The notes: a model not told the origin generated them from the letters alone. Positions 1 through 11,610 are shown, counted from the stretch's first letter. The stretch is 64,000 bases of DNA from Nannobrachium achirus (GCA_963921795.1 OY997652.1:54297979-54361978), one strand, 5' to 3'. Made by a program: numbers and translations.

Positions 1-187
1 GCTGATCAGTCTCTCTTGTCAGTGTTTGTTTGTGTTTGATCAGGTTCACATGTCTATCAAATGGTCTGCGAGGACGAGGAGGAGAATCCACACACGTGAG
101 AGCACAGAGCAGCAGCAGCATAATCCTTTCCCCGCCCACTGCTAAGATTTCCGTCATCAACATAGCCCCGCCTCCACCATGAGATTG
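1..187 (-). promoter_or_regulatory. msrb1 upstream region of a copy to the left of the window
   Basis: Matches 23774-23960, the upstream region of msrb1. Its exon 1 would lie just left of position 1. This implies at least one more unit or a parental copy outside the window. Confidence 0.45.
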
Positions 188-217
188 TATGTACAGTTGT
201 ACACACTACACACTATG

Positions 218-690
218 CCAGTGGTTCTCAAACGTTTCAGGCTGTGACCCCCGAAATAATCATATTTTAATTGGGGACCCCGGCACCCTGACGAGCACTA
301 AGAGTTGAGGAATTTTGTATAACACAGCGTTGCGAGGCGTTGTGAGCATGTAGATCGGTAATTTTCACAATGTCTGCCTCTAATATTTGACAATTTGGCC
401 CATGTTTAATTTGTAGTTTCAGAGGTATTAACAAAATCAATAACCAAAGACAATGAACGTGAATGTGTTGATATTTCAATCAAAGATCATAGGATATTCG
501 CATTATCAACTGTAGTGTTATATACAGTTGATAATATATAGAAATAGTAAATATACAGTATAAATATTTTAAACTGTCCCCATTTCTTTTATACATGAAC
601 TGACCCATGAATTATTTTAGACCCATGAAATTATTTTAACAGGTGACAATTATTTAAATATTAGAGCAAGTGACCTAAACGACACAACAG
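218..690. mobile_element. hAT left-end fragment next to the msrb1 upstream region (copy 1)
   Basis: CAGTGGTTCTCAAACG at about 221 starts a hAT-like end with GTGACCCCCGAA and GGGGACCCCGG. It carries one arm of the common hairpin (326-373). No matching right end was found. Copy 2 equivalent from 23994; copy 3 equivalent from 47291. Confidence 0.6.
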
Positions 691-875
691 TCACAATATA
701 GAGCTGTTTGACACTGTTACTGAGCCAACACTCTATAGCAATGATTACTGTCACAATATAGAGCTATTTAACACTGTTACTGAACAAACACTCTATAGCA
801 ACGATTACTGTCACAATATAGAGCTATGTGACACTGTTACTGAGCCAACACTCTATAGCAACGATTACTGTCACT
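690..875. repeat. 60-bp minisatellite, 3 units (copy 1)
   Basis: Unit contains TCACAATATAGAGCTATTTA and ACTCTATAGCAATGATTACT. Single degenerate units recur at about 1320-1410 and 1670-1760. Copy 2 equivalent 24463-24648; copy 3 equivalent 47760-47945. Recombination between outlying units (CAATGATTACTGT at 1331 and 1727) explains the 396-bp deletion in copy 2 at 25108. Confidence 0.9.
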
Positions 876-1023
876 GTTCCGTTATTTTTGAATTCCCCCC
901 TAGGGGGTCCTCAGAGTTACAACAGGGGGTCCTCCAAATCTTTGAGTGATAGAGAGTTTTTTTCTTTCCTTTTTTATATTAATCACTTTTTCCCTAGTGT
1001 CCATATTCTGAGAACTTTAGCCA

Positions 1024-1061
1024 AAAATAGCCCATCTACAAGCTTGTAGATGGGCTATTTT
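1024..1061. repeat. 38-bp perfect palindrome
   Basis: Arms of 19 bp, AAAATAGCCCATCTACAAG and its exact complement, with no spacer. A short member of the hairpin family seen through the window. Also at 24797-24834 and 48094-48131. Confidence 0.92.
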
Positions 1062-1063
1062 CA

Positions 1064-1300
1064 GCACAGAGGTTTGGTGTAGAGGGGAAAAAGAGCAGAC
1101 TAAGTACAGACTAGTGAAAAGTCAAGTTTATCAAGTATTGACGGCTCAAGTGGTTAAATATGTGAAAACACAAATTGACATGAATCCAAAAGACACTGAT
1201 GACAATGAAACTATATGGAATCTATGAACAGGTTGTGGGGGTCCCTGCTTCATCTCTCTCTGCTAAGGGGTCCCTGCTTAAAACCCCGGATTTTTAATCG
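1064..1300 (-). mobile_element. hAT fragment related to 41635-42060 (copy 1)
   Basis: Contains GGTTTGGTGTAGAGGGGAAA, GGCTCAAGTGGTTAAATATG and GGGGTCCCTGCTTCATCTCT. These are the reverse complement of the hAT sequence downstream of 41635, so a second member of that family lies here in the opposite direction. Confidence 0.6.
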
Positions 1301-1797
1301 TTCAACACAGGAGCCAAACAAACACTATAGCAATGATTACTGTCACAATATAGAGCTATTTAACACTGTTACTGAACACTCTATAGCAATGATTACTGTC
1401 ACAATATAGAGAGAGCTATTTGATTGAAACTTGCTAAATGAAACTAAATGAATATACAGCACAAGCAGCATTCCCCTAATGTAAAAAAAGGGAGGAAAAA
1501 ACAAAATGCTGACATTGATGTGACTTCTAAATAATAGGACTTGTTGTGTCGCATTGGGTTCAGCCCGCTTTTCATCTCAGTGAGTTGAGAATGGAAACAC
1601 TGCCCTCGTGTGGATTCTTTCATATCACACTGTAACACTGTTACTGAACAAACACGCTATGGGAACGATTGATTCCTGTCACAATAGAGAGCCGTTTAAC
1701 ACTGTTACTGAACAAGCACTCTATAGCAATGATTACTGTGACAACGTGGGGCAGTTTAACCCTGTTACTGAACACAGATACTGATTCCTACCTGCAG

Positions 1798-1863
1798 CAG
1801 CAGTGCAACATGCATGCTGCTTCTCCAACACAGACTGGTGCACTGCACTTCCTGGTGTGTCAG
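1798..1863 (+). other. Possible 66-nt exon of an unidentified gene
   Basis: Preceded by a CCTGCAG acceptor-like site and followed by a perfect CAG|GTGAGT donor. It is open in phase 0 for 22 codons with mixed composition (starts QQCNMHAASP). Preserved at 25179-25244 and 49382-49447. The polypyrimidine tract is weak and no partner exon was found. It may be chance or an exon fragment caught in the duplication. Confidence 0.22.
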
Positions 1864-1944
1864 GTGAGTGACTGGGGGAGAATTCCTTGGGTAGAGCGAC
1901 ATCTGTTGATGGGGACCTACTGATTGGTTTTATTTCACCAGACT

Positions 1945-2060
1945 CTAGCTGGCTCCAGGGGGTTGGGGGGGGGGCCGCGGCCGCTGCCAGAGCACGCAGT
2001 CCGGCTTGGGTGCCCTCCGAGACCTCGGTGTCTGAGTCTGGAGCTCTGTGAAAAAAAAGA
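1945..2060. repeat. G-run, NotI-type palindrome and A-rich tract (copy 1)
   Basis: A run of G is followed by GGCCGCGGCCGC. Copies 2 and 3 instead have GCGGCCGCTTCGCGGCCGC, a perfect palindrome with a TTCG loop (about 25353-25376 and 49557-49580). A G/A-rich tract of AAAAAAGAAAAA type follows. Confidence 0.8.
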
Positions 2061-2164
2061 AAAAAGAAAAAAAGCCAGCTGCTGAGCGGGCGTGCGGGCG
2101 TGCGTGCGTGCTTGCGTGCGTTCAGTGCAATGTGAATGCATGTGACCAATTGATAGGAAGATAG

Positions 2165-2560
2165 ATAGATACGTAATAAACATGAACTAAAAGGAGATCC
2201 CAGTAATGTTTTTGGCTTATTTCCACAGGGAAGTCATTCATGAATGAACACATTATTGATATAGGACTGTCATAGGTACAGTGTCATTGACAGTACAGTT
2301 CACTGGTACAAGGTCAACTAAAAGGTGATCCTAGAAAAGACTAAGTCAGGGGGAAACAATTTAAAAAATAAAACAATAAAAACAGCCGATCTACAAGGCT
2401 GCATGTGGGCTTGTGGATCAGCTGTTTTGGGTAAATGTGGGTTATTTATCTAATGCAGTATTGATCCCTTTATCGAGTGATTGATTGAAGACAGTACAGT
2501 ACAGTACAGTTCACTGGTACAAGCTCAACTAAAAGGAGCTTTATTTATTTCATTAATTAT
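2165..2560 (-). mobile_element. LINE-like 3' tail fragments (copy 1)
   Basis: Two related pieces contain CAGTTCACTGGTACAAG and CAACTAAAAGG (2297-2322 and 2508-2537), the second preceded by GATTGATTGAAGAC. On the minus strand this reads as a 3' end with a (TCAA)n-type tail. The same tail occurs on the plus strand at 29300-29409. A degenerate hairpin lies between them (2378-2430). No reverse transcriptase is present. Copies: about 25549-25944 and 49752-50147. Confidence 0.5.
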
Positions 2561-2589
2561 TATTATATAAGGCCCCTATCGAGACTGAC

Positions 2590-2897
2590 TATTTATTTAT
2601 TTATTTATTTATTTCCCTCCCCGACTATGTTTCCTTCCATCCATCCATCCATCCATCCATCTTCAACCGCTTATCCGGAATCGGGTCTCCGCCCCCCCCC
2701 CGGGCGTCTGCCTATTGGCTAAATAAATAAATAAATAAATAAATAACGTGCTTCCTTCCTTCCTTCCTTCCTTCCTTCCTTCCTTCCTTAAATAAATAAT
2801 TCATTAAATAGCGTGCTTGCTTCCTTGCTTCCTTTCTTCCTTCCTTCCTTCAATAAATAAATAAATAAATATATAAATAAATATATAAATAGCGTAC

Positions 2898-2972
<75 letters not shown>

Positions 2973-2977
2973 TTCAA

Positions 2978-3020
<43 letters not shown>
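2590..3020. repeat. Compound tetranucleotide microsatellites (copy 1)
   Basis: (TTTA)n, (CATC)n, (AAAT)n, (CTTC)n, (TTTC)n at about 2900-2970 and (AATA)n to 3020. Copy 2 equivalent about 25975-26430; copy 3 about 50175-50590. Tract lengths differ between copies, longest (TTTC)n in copy 2. Confidence 0.95.
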
Positions 3021-3021
<1 letters not shown>

Positions 3022-3945
3022 CTCATTTACATATTGTTATGTAAATGAGGCTACATTAATTATGCAAATGATTATTATGTAAATGAGGCTGCATTAATTA
3101 TGCAAATGAGGTTGGGGGCGTGGTCTGCATTAATTATGTAAATGAGACTGCACAACATACATTTGACGTGCGCGTCTTGTTGCTAATTAGCCTAATTATG
3201 CAAATGTGTTGGGGGCGTGGTCTGCAGTAATTATGCAAATGAGGTTGGGGCATGGTCTGCCGTAATTATGCAAATGAGGTTGGGGGCGTGGTCTGCATTA
3301 ATTATGTAAATGAGACTGCACAACATGCATTCCACGCGCGCGTCTTGTTGCTTATTGCACGCGAATGCAGGGGGCGGAGCTAATTAGCCTAATTATTCAA
3401 ATTGGGGGCGTGGCATGTAAATGAGGTTGGGGGCGTGGTCTGCATCAATTATGTAAATGAGCCTGCACAACATGCATTTGTTGCTAATTACACGCGAATG
3501 CAGGGGGTGGGGCTAATTAGCCTAATTATTCAAATTGGGGGCGCGGTCTGCATTAATTATGTAAATGAGGTTGGGGCGTGGTCTGCATCAATTACGTAAA
3601 TGAGCCTGCACAACATGCATTTGACGCGCGCGTCTTGTTGCTTATTGCACGCGAATAAAGGGGGCGGAGCTAATTAGCCTAATTATTCAAATTGGGGGCG
3701 TGGCATGTAAATGAGGTTGGGGCGTGGTCTGCATTAATTATGTAAATCAGACTGCACAACATGCATTCGACGCGCGCGTCTTGTTGCTAATTACACGCGA
3801 ATGCAGGGGGCGGGGCTAATTAGCCTAATTATTCAAATTGGGGGCGCGGTCTGCATTAATTATGTAAATGAGGTTGGGGGCGTGGTCTGCATCAATTATG
3901 TAAATGAGCCTGCACAACATGCATTTGTTGCTAATTACACAACAG
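3021..3945. repeat. Proto-satellite region with related octamer/GC motifs (copy 1)
   Basis: Irregular units of about 133-157 bp built from AATTATGCAAATGAGGTTGG, GGGGGCGTGGTCTGCAT, CGCGCGTCTTGTTGC and GCTAATTAGCCTAATTAT (at 3379, 3512, 3669, 3815). It shares the ATGCAAAT/ATGTAAAT plus GGGCG(T/G)GG grammar of the adjoining array, so it is probably the source or an older layer. Confidence 0.88.
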
Positions 3946-3949
3946 GAGG

Positions 3950-6900
3950 GGAGGAGCTTAGTCGACTCATGCAAATTGGGGGCGGGGCATGGTCTGGAAA
4001 TGCGTGTGGGCGTGGTTCGCAAACATTATGCTCGCATACATTATGCTAATGAGGGCGTTAAGGTAGGTTTCCCAGCACGTAAAAAATGCAGACGACCGTA
4101 TGTAAATGAAGGGGAGGAGCTTAGTCGACTCGTGCAAATTGGGGGCGGGGCATGGTTTGGAAATGCGTGTGGGCGTGGTGCGCATAAATTATGCTAATGA
4201 GGGCGTTAAGGTAGGTTTCCTAGCGCGTAAAAAATGCAGACGACCGTATGTAAATGAAGGGGAGGAGCTTAGTCGACATATGCAAATTGGGGGCGGGGCA
4301 TGGTTTGGAAATGCGTGTGGGTGTGGTTCGCATAAATTATGCTAATGAGGGCGTTAAGGTAGGTTTCCTAGCGCGTAAAAAATGCAGACGACCGTATGTA
4401 AATGAAGGGGAGGAGCTTAGAAGAAATATGCAAATTGGGGGCGGGGCATGGTTTGGAAATGCGTGTGGGCGTGGTGCGCATACATTATGCTCGCATAAAT
4501 TATGCTAATGAGGGCGTTAAGTGGCCTTTCCCAGCGCGTAAAATATGCAGACGGCCGTATGTAAATGAAGGGGAGGAGCTTAGACGACATATGCAAATTG
4601 GGGGCGGGGCAGGGTTTGGAAATGCGTGTGGGCGTGGTGCGCATACATTATGCTCGCATACATTATGCTAATGAGGGCGTTAAGGCAGGTTTCGCAGCGC
4701 GTAAAAAAAGCAGACGACCGTATGTAAATGAAGGGGAGGAGCTTAGTCGACGTATGCAAATTGGGGGGGGTGCATGATTTGGAAATGCGTGTGGGTGTGG
4801 TTCGCATAAATTATGCTAATGAGGCTGTTAAGTGGCCTTTCCCAGCGCGTAAAATATGCAGACGGCCGTATGTAAATGAAGGGGAGGAGCTTAGACGACA
4901 TATGCAAATTGGGGGCGGGGCATGGTTTGGAAATGCGTGTGGGCGTGGTGCGCATACATTATGCTTGCATACATTATGCTAATGAGGGCGTTAAGGCAGG
5001 TTTCGCAGCGCGTAAAAAAAGCAGACGACCGTATGTAAATGAAGGGGAGGAGCTTAGTCGACGTATGCAAATTGGGGGCGGTGCATGATTTGGAAATGCG
5101 TGTGGGCGTGGTGCGCATACATTATGCTCGCATAAATTATGCTAATGAGGGCGTTAAGTGGCCTTTCCCAGCGCGTAAAATATGCAGACGGCCGTATGTA
5201 AATGAAGGGGAGGAGCTTAGACGACATATGCAAATTGGGGGCGGGGCAGGGTTTGGAAATGCGTGTGGGCGTGGTGCGCATACATTATGCTCGCATACAT
5301 TATGCTAATGAGGGCGTTAAGGCAGGTTTCGCAGCGCGTAAAAAAAGCAGACGACCGTATGTAAATGAAGGGGAGGAGCTTAGTCGACGTATGCAAATTG
5401 GGGGCGGTGCATGATTTGGAAATGCGTGTGGGTGTGGTTCGCATAAATTATGCTAATGAGGCTGTTAAGTGGCCTTTCCCAGCGCGTAAAATATGCAGAC
5501 GGCCGTATGTAAATGAAGGGGAGGAGCTTAGACGACATATGCAAATTGGGGGCGGGGCATGGTTTGGAAATGCGTGTGGGCGTGGTGCGCATACATTATG
5601 CTCGCATACATTATGCTAATGAGGGCGTTAAGGCAGGTTTCGCAGCGCGTAAAAAAAGCAGACGACCGTATGTAAATGAAGGGGAGGAGCTTAGTCGACG
5701 TATGCAAATTGGGGGCGGTGCATGATTTGGAAATGCGTGTGGGTGTGGTTCGCATAAATTATGCTAATGAGGCTGTTAAGTGGCCTTTCCCAGCGCGTAA
5801 AAAATGCAGATGACCGTATGTAAATGAAGGGGAGGAGCTTAGACGACATATGCAAATTGGGGGCGGGGCATGGTTTGGAAATGCGTGTGGGCGTGGTGCG
5901 CATACATTATGCTCGCATAAATTATGCTAATGAGGGCGTTAAGTGGCCTTTCCCAGCGCGTAAAATATGCAGACGGCCGTATGTAAATGAAGGGGAGGAG
6001 CTTAGACGACATATGCAAATTGGGGGCGGGGCAGGGTTTGGAAATGCGTGTGGGCGTGGTGCGCATACATTATGCTCGCATACATTATGCTAATGAGGGC
6101 GTTAAGTGGCCTTTCCCAGCGCGTAAAAAATGCAGATGACCGTATGTAAATGAAGGGGAGGAGCTTAGACGACATATGCAAATTGGGGGCGGGGCATGGT
6201 TTGGAAATGCGTGTGGGCGTGGTGCGCATACATTATGCTCGCATACATTATGCTAATGAGGGCGTTAAGGCAGGTTTCGCAGCGCGTAAAAAAAGCAGAC
6301 GACTGTATGTAAATGAAGGGGAGGAGCTTAGTCGACGTATGCAAATTGGGGGCGGTGCATGATTTGGAAATGCGTGTGGGTGTGGTTCGCATAAATTATG
6401 CTAATGAGGCTGTTAAGTGGCCTTTCCCAGCGCGTAAAAAATGCAGATGACCGTATGTAAATGAAGGGGAGGAGCTTAGACGACATATGCAAATTGGGGG
6501 CGGGGCATGGTTTGGAAATGTGTGTGGGTGTGGTTCGCATAAATTATGCTAATGAGGCTGTTAAGTGGCGTTTCCCAGCGCGTAAAAAATGCAGACGACC
6601 GTATGTAAATGAAGGGGAGGAGCTTAGTCGACGTATGCAAATTGGGGGCGGGGCATGATTTGGAAATGCGTGTGGGCGTGGTTTGCATACATTATGCTCG
6701 CATACATTATGCTAATGAGGGCGTTAAGGTGGGTTTTCCAGCGCGTAAAAAATGCAGACGACCGTATGTAAATGAAGGGGAGGAGCTTAGTCGACGTATG
6801 AAAATTGGGGGCGGTGCATGGTTTGTAAATGTGTGTGGGTGTGGTTCGCATAAATTATGCTCGCATACATTATGCTAATGAGGGTGTTAAGGTAGGTTTC

Positions 6901-7880
6901 CCAGCGCGTAAAAAATTCAGACGACCGTATGTAAATGAAGGGGAGGAGCTTAGTCGAAGTATGCAAATTGGGGGCGGGGCATGGTTTGGAAATGCGTGTG
7001 GGCGTGGTTTGCATACATTATGCTCGCATACATTATGCTAATGAGGGCGTTAAGGTGGGTTTTCCAGCGCGTAAAAAATGCAGACGACCGTATGTAAATG
7101 AAGGGGAGGAGCTTAGTCGACGTATGAAAATTGGGGGCGGTGCATGGTTTGGAAATGTGTGTGGGTGTGGTTCGCATAAATTATGCTAATGAGGCTGTTA
7201 AGTGGCGTTTCCCAGCGCGTAAAAAATGCAGACGACCGTATGTAAATGAAGGGGAGGAGCTTAGTCGACGTATGCAAATTGGGGGCGGGGCATGGTTTGG
7301 AAATGCGTGTGGGCGTGGTTTGCATACATTATGCTCGCATACATTATGCTAATGAGGGCGTTAAGGTGGGTTTTCCAGCGCGTAAAAAATGCAGACGACC
7401 GTATGTAAATGAAGGGGAGGAGCTTAGTCGACGTATGAAAATTGGGGGCGGTGCATGGTTTGGAAATGTGTGTGGGTGTGGTTCGCATAAATTATGCTCG
7501 CATACATTATGCTAATGAGGGTGTTAAGGTAGGTTTCCCAGCGCGTAAAAAATTCAGACGACCGTATGTAAATGAAGGGGAGGAGCTTAGTCGAAGTATG
7601 CAAATTGGGGGCGGGGCATGGATTGGAAATGCGTTTGGGTGTGGTTCGCATACATTATGCTCGCATACATTATGCTAATGAGGGTGTTAAGGTAGGTTCC
7701 CCAGCGCGTAAAAAATGCAGACGACCGTATGTAAATGAAGGGGAGGAGCTTAGTCGACATATGCAAATTGGGGGCGGGGCATGGTTTGGAAATGCGTGTG
7801 GGCGTGGTTTGCATAGATTATGCTCGCATACATCATGCTAATGAGGGTGTTAAGGTAGGTTTCCCAGGGCTTAAAAATAC
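3950..7880. repeat. 148/163-bp satellite array, about 25 units (copy 1)
   Basis: The anchor ATGAAGGGGAGGAGCTTAG recurs at 4106, 4254, 4402, 4565, 4728 and on to 7735, spaced 148 or 163 bp. The 15-bp difference is one extra CATACATTATGCTCG-type copy. Each unit holds ATGCAAAT, ATGTAAAT and ATGCTAAT plus GGGGGCGGGGC and GGGCGTGG. Two unit types (AGACGACATATGC and AGTCGACGTATGC) alternate from 4565 to about 5680, a dimeric higher-order repeat. Neither length is a multiple of three, so ORFs here are repeat artefacts. Confidence 0.95.
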
Positions 7881-7913
7881 AGTCGACCGTAGTGAGCATT
7901 CGTTCCACGAACG

Positions 7914-8015
7914 CATTCATTCAATGAATGAATGAATAAATAAATAAAGTGCAAACGAACGAGCGAACGAACGCACGTGCACGCACGCACACTTTATTAT
8001 TTATTCATTCATTCA

Positions 8016-8047
<32 letters not shown>

Positions 8048-8048
8048 C
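7914..8048. repeat. (TGAA)n, (GAAC)n and (GCAC)n microsatellites (copy 1)
   Basis: These follow the satellite array. The (GCAC)n tract is the insertion site of the 4-kb foldback transposon and resumes at 12095. Copy 2 equivalent about 32690-32837; copy 3 about 52190-52334. Confidence 0.93.
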
Positions 8049-8534
8049 TAGGGTGGATCTTAAATGACCTTTTTTAGATTTTCTTGAGTCTCACCCCCCA
8101 ATTATGTTCCAATGTACAAAAAACTGATTTGGTTAAAATTTGGTTGAATTTGAAGCATATTTAGAGGTAGCTCAATCAAGTCAAAGATTGTACATTTTAT
8201 TGGTCAAAATCGAATTGCACTGCAGGCACATATAAGTTATACATTACACATTATTCTTATACTAAGCACAGAAATTATATTTTTTTAAGCTTACAAATCT
8301 AAACACAAATCTGATTACATGTTTGTCATATGTCAATCCAGAATTAATGTATTGTAGGAAATAGCAAAGCAAAGAATGACAATTTGCTATTTTTCATTTA
8401 ACGTGCACAATGACATGTCTTTATTGCACACTCTTCAATCACACTCACAACACACAACAAGCACACAGTCCCACTTCCTTGTTTACCCCCAAAACCCCTG
8501 AAAGTCACTTCAGTATTTAATAGTAATTCAGTAG

Positions 8535-9092
8535 TTACTGATCAATTAAAGTTTGTTTACGGCTATCGGGATACTTGTGCCGATGGTTCTGCACAATTTG
8601 CAGCAAGTATTGGAGTTGGGACTCATCTTTAGTAATGAGACCACAATATTCTTGTATTAGGGCAACCCCACACTCTGCATGACCATTGACAACATTCATC
8701 GCCTTCACTACAGCCAGAGCTTCTTGGTAGTCCACCCTGGGCTCCCACTCATCGGGATCAACGTCAAGGAAGTCATCTGGGAGATCCATCATTTTGAAAA
8801 GCACCTTGGATTTGGGAAACACAAAATCATCAATGTTCTTCCTTGCAATTGTTCCAAGGTCAACAGTAATTCTCTTCATATGCCCCTGTTCATCATCTTC
8901 ATTTCCATCTTTCATGGCTCTCACCATCAGCCTCTTTGTTTGCGTGCTCAATTGACTGTCAAACATTGCAAGTCTGACGATCTCTGGAGCCAAATACCAT
9001 AAGTGATTGGAAAACTTTTGAGAAGCAGCTTTAGACACCTCAGCATTTATTGATGAATATTCCAGCAACGATTTTAACAGCTGCCAAGTCAT
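8535..9092 (-). pseudogene. Transposon-encoded protein, C-terminal fragment (left arm)
   Basis: An open frame of 185 residues with coherent protein-like sequence: a segment KFSNHLWYLAPEIVRLAMFD, an acidic stretch DDFLDVDPDEWEP, then a conserved-looking tail with ALIQEYCGLITKDESQLQYL. An out-of-frame continuation upstream (about 9089-9325, minus) suggests a frameshift near 9085-9100. It resembles uncharacterised transposase-like proteins of animal DNA transposons, but I cannot assign the superfamily or the catalytic residues. The N-terminal part is missing, so it is not autonomous. Confidence 0.6.
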
Positions 9093-9328
9093 TTAGTGGA
9101 GCGCTGACAGCAACAGGTGCCATCATCCATGCCTTCACATAAATGCAAACTGTAAACATGCACAAATCCATGCATGCTTTTTCTTCCCTGAGGGTCAGTT
9201 TGAATTGGCCATGAAACATCCAGATCTTCAAACAATAAATAACCTTTGCCATCCAACGGGCATGATGGGTAGCTACTGGAGCTCTGAACCAGATACATCG
9301 CTGCTCGAGGTATCCGGTTCAGCAATAA

Positions 9329-9736
9329 ATGCTGAGGTGTCTAAAGCTGCTTCTCAAAGGTTTTCCAATCACTTATGGTGAACAGGGGCATATGAAGAGA
9401 ATTACTGTTGACCTTGGAACAATTGCAAGGAAGAACATTGAAGATTTTGTGTCTCCCAAATCCAAGGTGCTTTTCAAAATGATGGATCTCCCAGATGACT
9501 TCCTTGACGTTGATCCCGATGAGTGGGAGCCCAGGGTGGACTACCAAGAAGCTCTGGCTGTAGTGAAGGCGATGAATGTTGTCAATGATCATGCAGAGCG
9601 TGGGGTTGCCCTAATACAAGAATATTGTGGTCTCATTACTAAAGATGAGTCCCAACTCCAATACTTGCTGCAAATTGTGCAGAACCATCGGCACAAGTAT
9701 CCCGATAGCCGTAAACAAACTTTAATTGATCAGTAA
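9329..9736 (+). pseudogene. Transposon-encoded protein, C-terminal fragment (right arm)
   Basis: The inverted duplicate of the left-arm fragment. It shares the DDFLDVDPDEWEP and ALIQEYCGLITKDESQLQYL stretches with a few substitutions. An internal stretch present in the left arm (from LWYLAPE to the acidic linker) is deleted here. The frame ends just before the nested hAT insertion at 9741. Confidence 0.58.
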
Positions 9737-9740
9737 CTAC

Positions 9741-11610
9741 TAAGGGTGTCGGAAAAAATCGATATGAATCGATTATCGGTTTCAACACTAGCGATACGGC
9801 CGCATCGATGCGCGTTTACCCGGATCGGTCCAAATCGCGGCCGTATCGGTCGATGTATCGGTCCTAAAGTAATTAATCGGATTAATCGGATTTTAGCATT
9901 AAATAATTAACCTGCTGTGAAATTCTGAACTTACTTACTCATCGTTTACTGTTACAAATCATTACTTCAAAAGTGAGCGCTCTGCTAGCACAGTCAGTGC
10001 TGCAGTGAGTGCAACGGAAAAAAAAAGAAAAAGCTGCCTGCTGCTCTGTCCTCCAAATAGAGCTGTGTTTCTACGTACTGCAGTCACTGTCCTGCGGAAA
10101 GCCGCAGATCTACAAGCCCACAGGGTGTTGCATGTGGATGGGTTGTAAACTTATAGATCTGCTACTTCCGATGCAGCGTGTATGACGCTCGCATGTGCGA
10201 CACACAGCGACTTGTAAACAAACCAACAACGTGTTAGTTGAGTTCCATCACTATGGATTCATTATTCCAGTGGAGAAACGCAAGTTTGGATTTTATAAGA
10301 ATGCGACAGTAATGGATTGGATTATAACACTTTTCCCAGTAGAACCCGGTTCTACTAGAACCATCAGAAGTCCCCGCGCTTGTCGACAGCAAAGGTAATA
10401 ATCACAGCATCAGCTTTTATGGCAAAGGGCTACTATAGAGTATTGGTTTTCAAAGTGGGGTCCGGGGACCCCCAAGGGTCCTTGAGGGAGTTCTAGGGGG
10501 TCCTCGGCGAAATGATAGGAACCAAATGGACCCTTGGGTATGTGTAACTCAGGGGAGTGTACAAATGGAACCAAATGGACCCTAATGAACCCTTGGGTAT
10601 GTGTAACTCAGGGGAGTGTACAAATGGAACCAAATGGACCCTAATGAACCCTTGGGTATGTGTAACTCAGGGGAGTGTACAAATGGAACCAAATGGACCC
10701 TAATGAACCCTTGGGTAAACTTAAGACAGCCTGATCCATGTCAAACTGGAGGTCCTTGACATTGATTTTTTTAGAACTACTGCAGTAGAGCCATAAGATA
10801 ACAAGTAGACATGATGTGTGCCAGACTTCAAATGTTGCACTTATAGCCTACTTTATACTGCTGTTGTTACTGTTGTAAAGTGGATCTCTTTGAAATGATC
10901 GTATTGACTGAATAACAGCAGGCTCTTTTACTAGTTTTATTTGGTGATCTGATCTGTGGCATTGCTGAGGATTGATCTGATCTGTGGCATTGGTGAGGAT
11001 GTATTTTAGTTTTTCAGTGTTATTATAGCAGTTTTGCAAAGTACAATTATTGCACTGTACTGAAGCCTGAAGGGCCAGGCCTTTTGTGTGTTTGTTTTAT
11101 ATTTCTCCACCTGACCAACTGTAACTGCTAAAGTGAAGTTCTTAGAAATGGGTGTGTGAGACAGATTTTCAAACCATGTCAGTAGGCTTTGTAGTTTACA
11201 TTAATTATTTTTTGTATCTACATGTCTGTGTTTATTTTATGATTTGTCATCCATCTTTCTTTACAATTTTCTGTTATTCCATGGTCTTTTATGAGATATC
11301 CATTATTTGAAGGTCAGCAATGCTACTTTATAGATTATAGCTTCTTAATTGAATGGAAAATTAATGTTTCATTAAACGTATGTATCAGATCACACCGTAT
11401 CGCATCGAATCGTATCGAATCGTATCGAATCCAATCGAATCGCATAAAATCCACAAAATCGAAATCGTATCGAAATCGTATCGAAATTGCACCGTATCGA
11501 ATCGTATCGAATCGTTCTGTATGTAAGCCGTATCGTTTCCGAATCGAATCGTTAGCCCATGTATCGGATACGTATCGAATCGCCTTGTAGGGGATGGATA
11601 CACACCCCTA
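9741..11610. mobile_element. 1870-bp hAT-like element nested in the foldback transposon
   Basis: Ends TAAGGGTGTCGG and ACACACCCCTA, with 8-bp duplication GTAACTAC (9733-9740, 11611-11618). Both subterminal regions are rich in CGTATCGAATCG-type repeats (9750-9880, 11390-11580). It holds a 59-bp tandem repeat (10536-10730), a degenerate hairpin (about 10093-10165) and a hAT-like GGGGACCCCC motif near 10460. No transposase frame is visible. Confidence 0.85.
10536..10730. repeat. 59-bp minisatellite, about 3.3 units
   Basis: Unit contains GGGTATGTGTAACTCAGGGG and AAATGGAACCAAATGGACCC. Starts of TGTGTAACTC at 10541, 10600 and 10659 give the period. Confidence 0.9.

Noticed and set aside
3950-7880. 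Series of 65-89 residue ORFs on both strands with near-identical proteins
   Set aside because: They follow the satellite unit, whose 148 and 163-bp lengths shift the frame by one per unit. Each ORF ends in the next unit, and both strands are equally open. Repeat artefact, not a gene family.
3950-7880. CRISPR-like array of direct repeats
   Set aside because: Units are continuous with no unique spacers, and the genome is eukaryotic.
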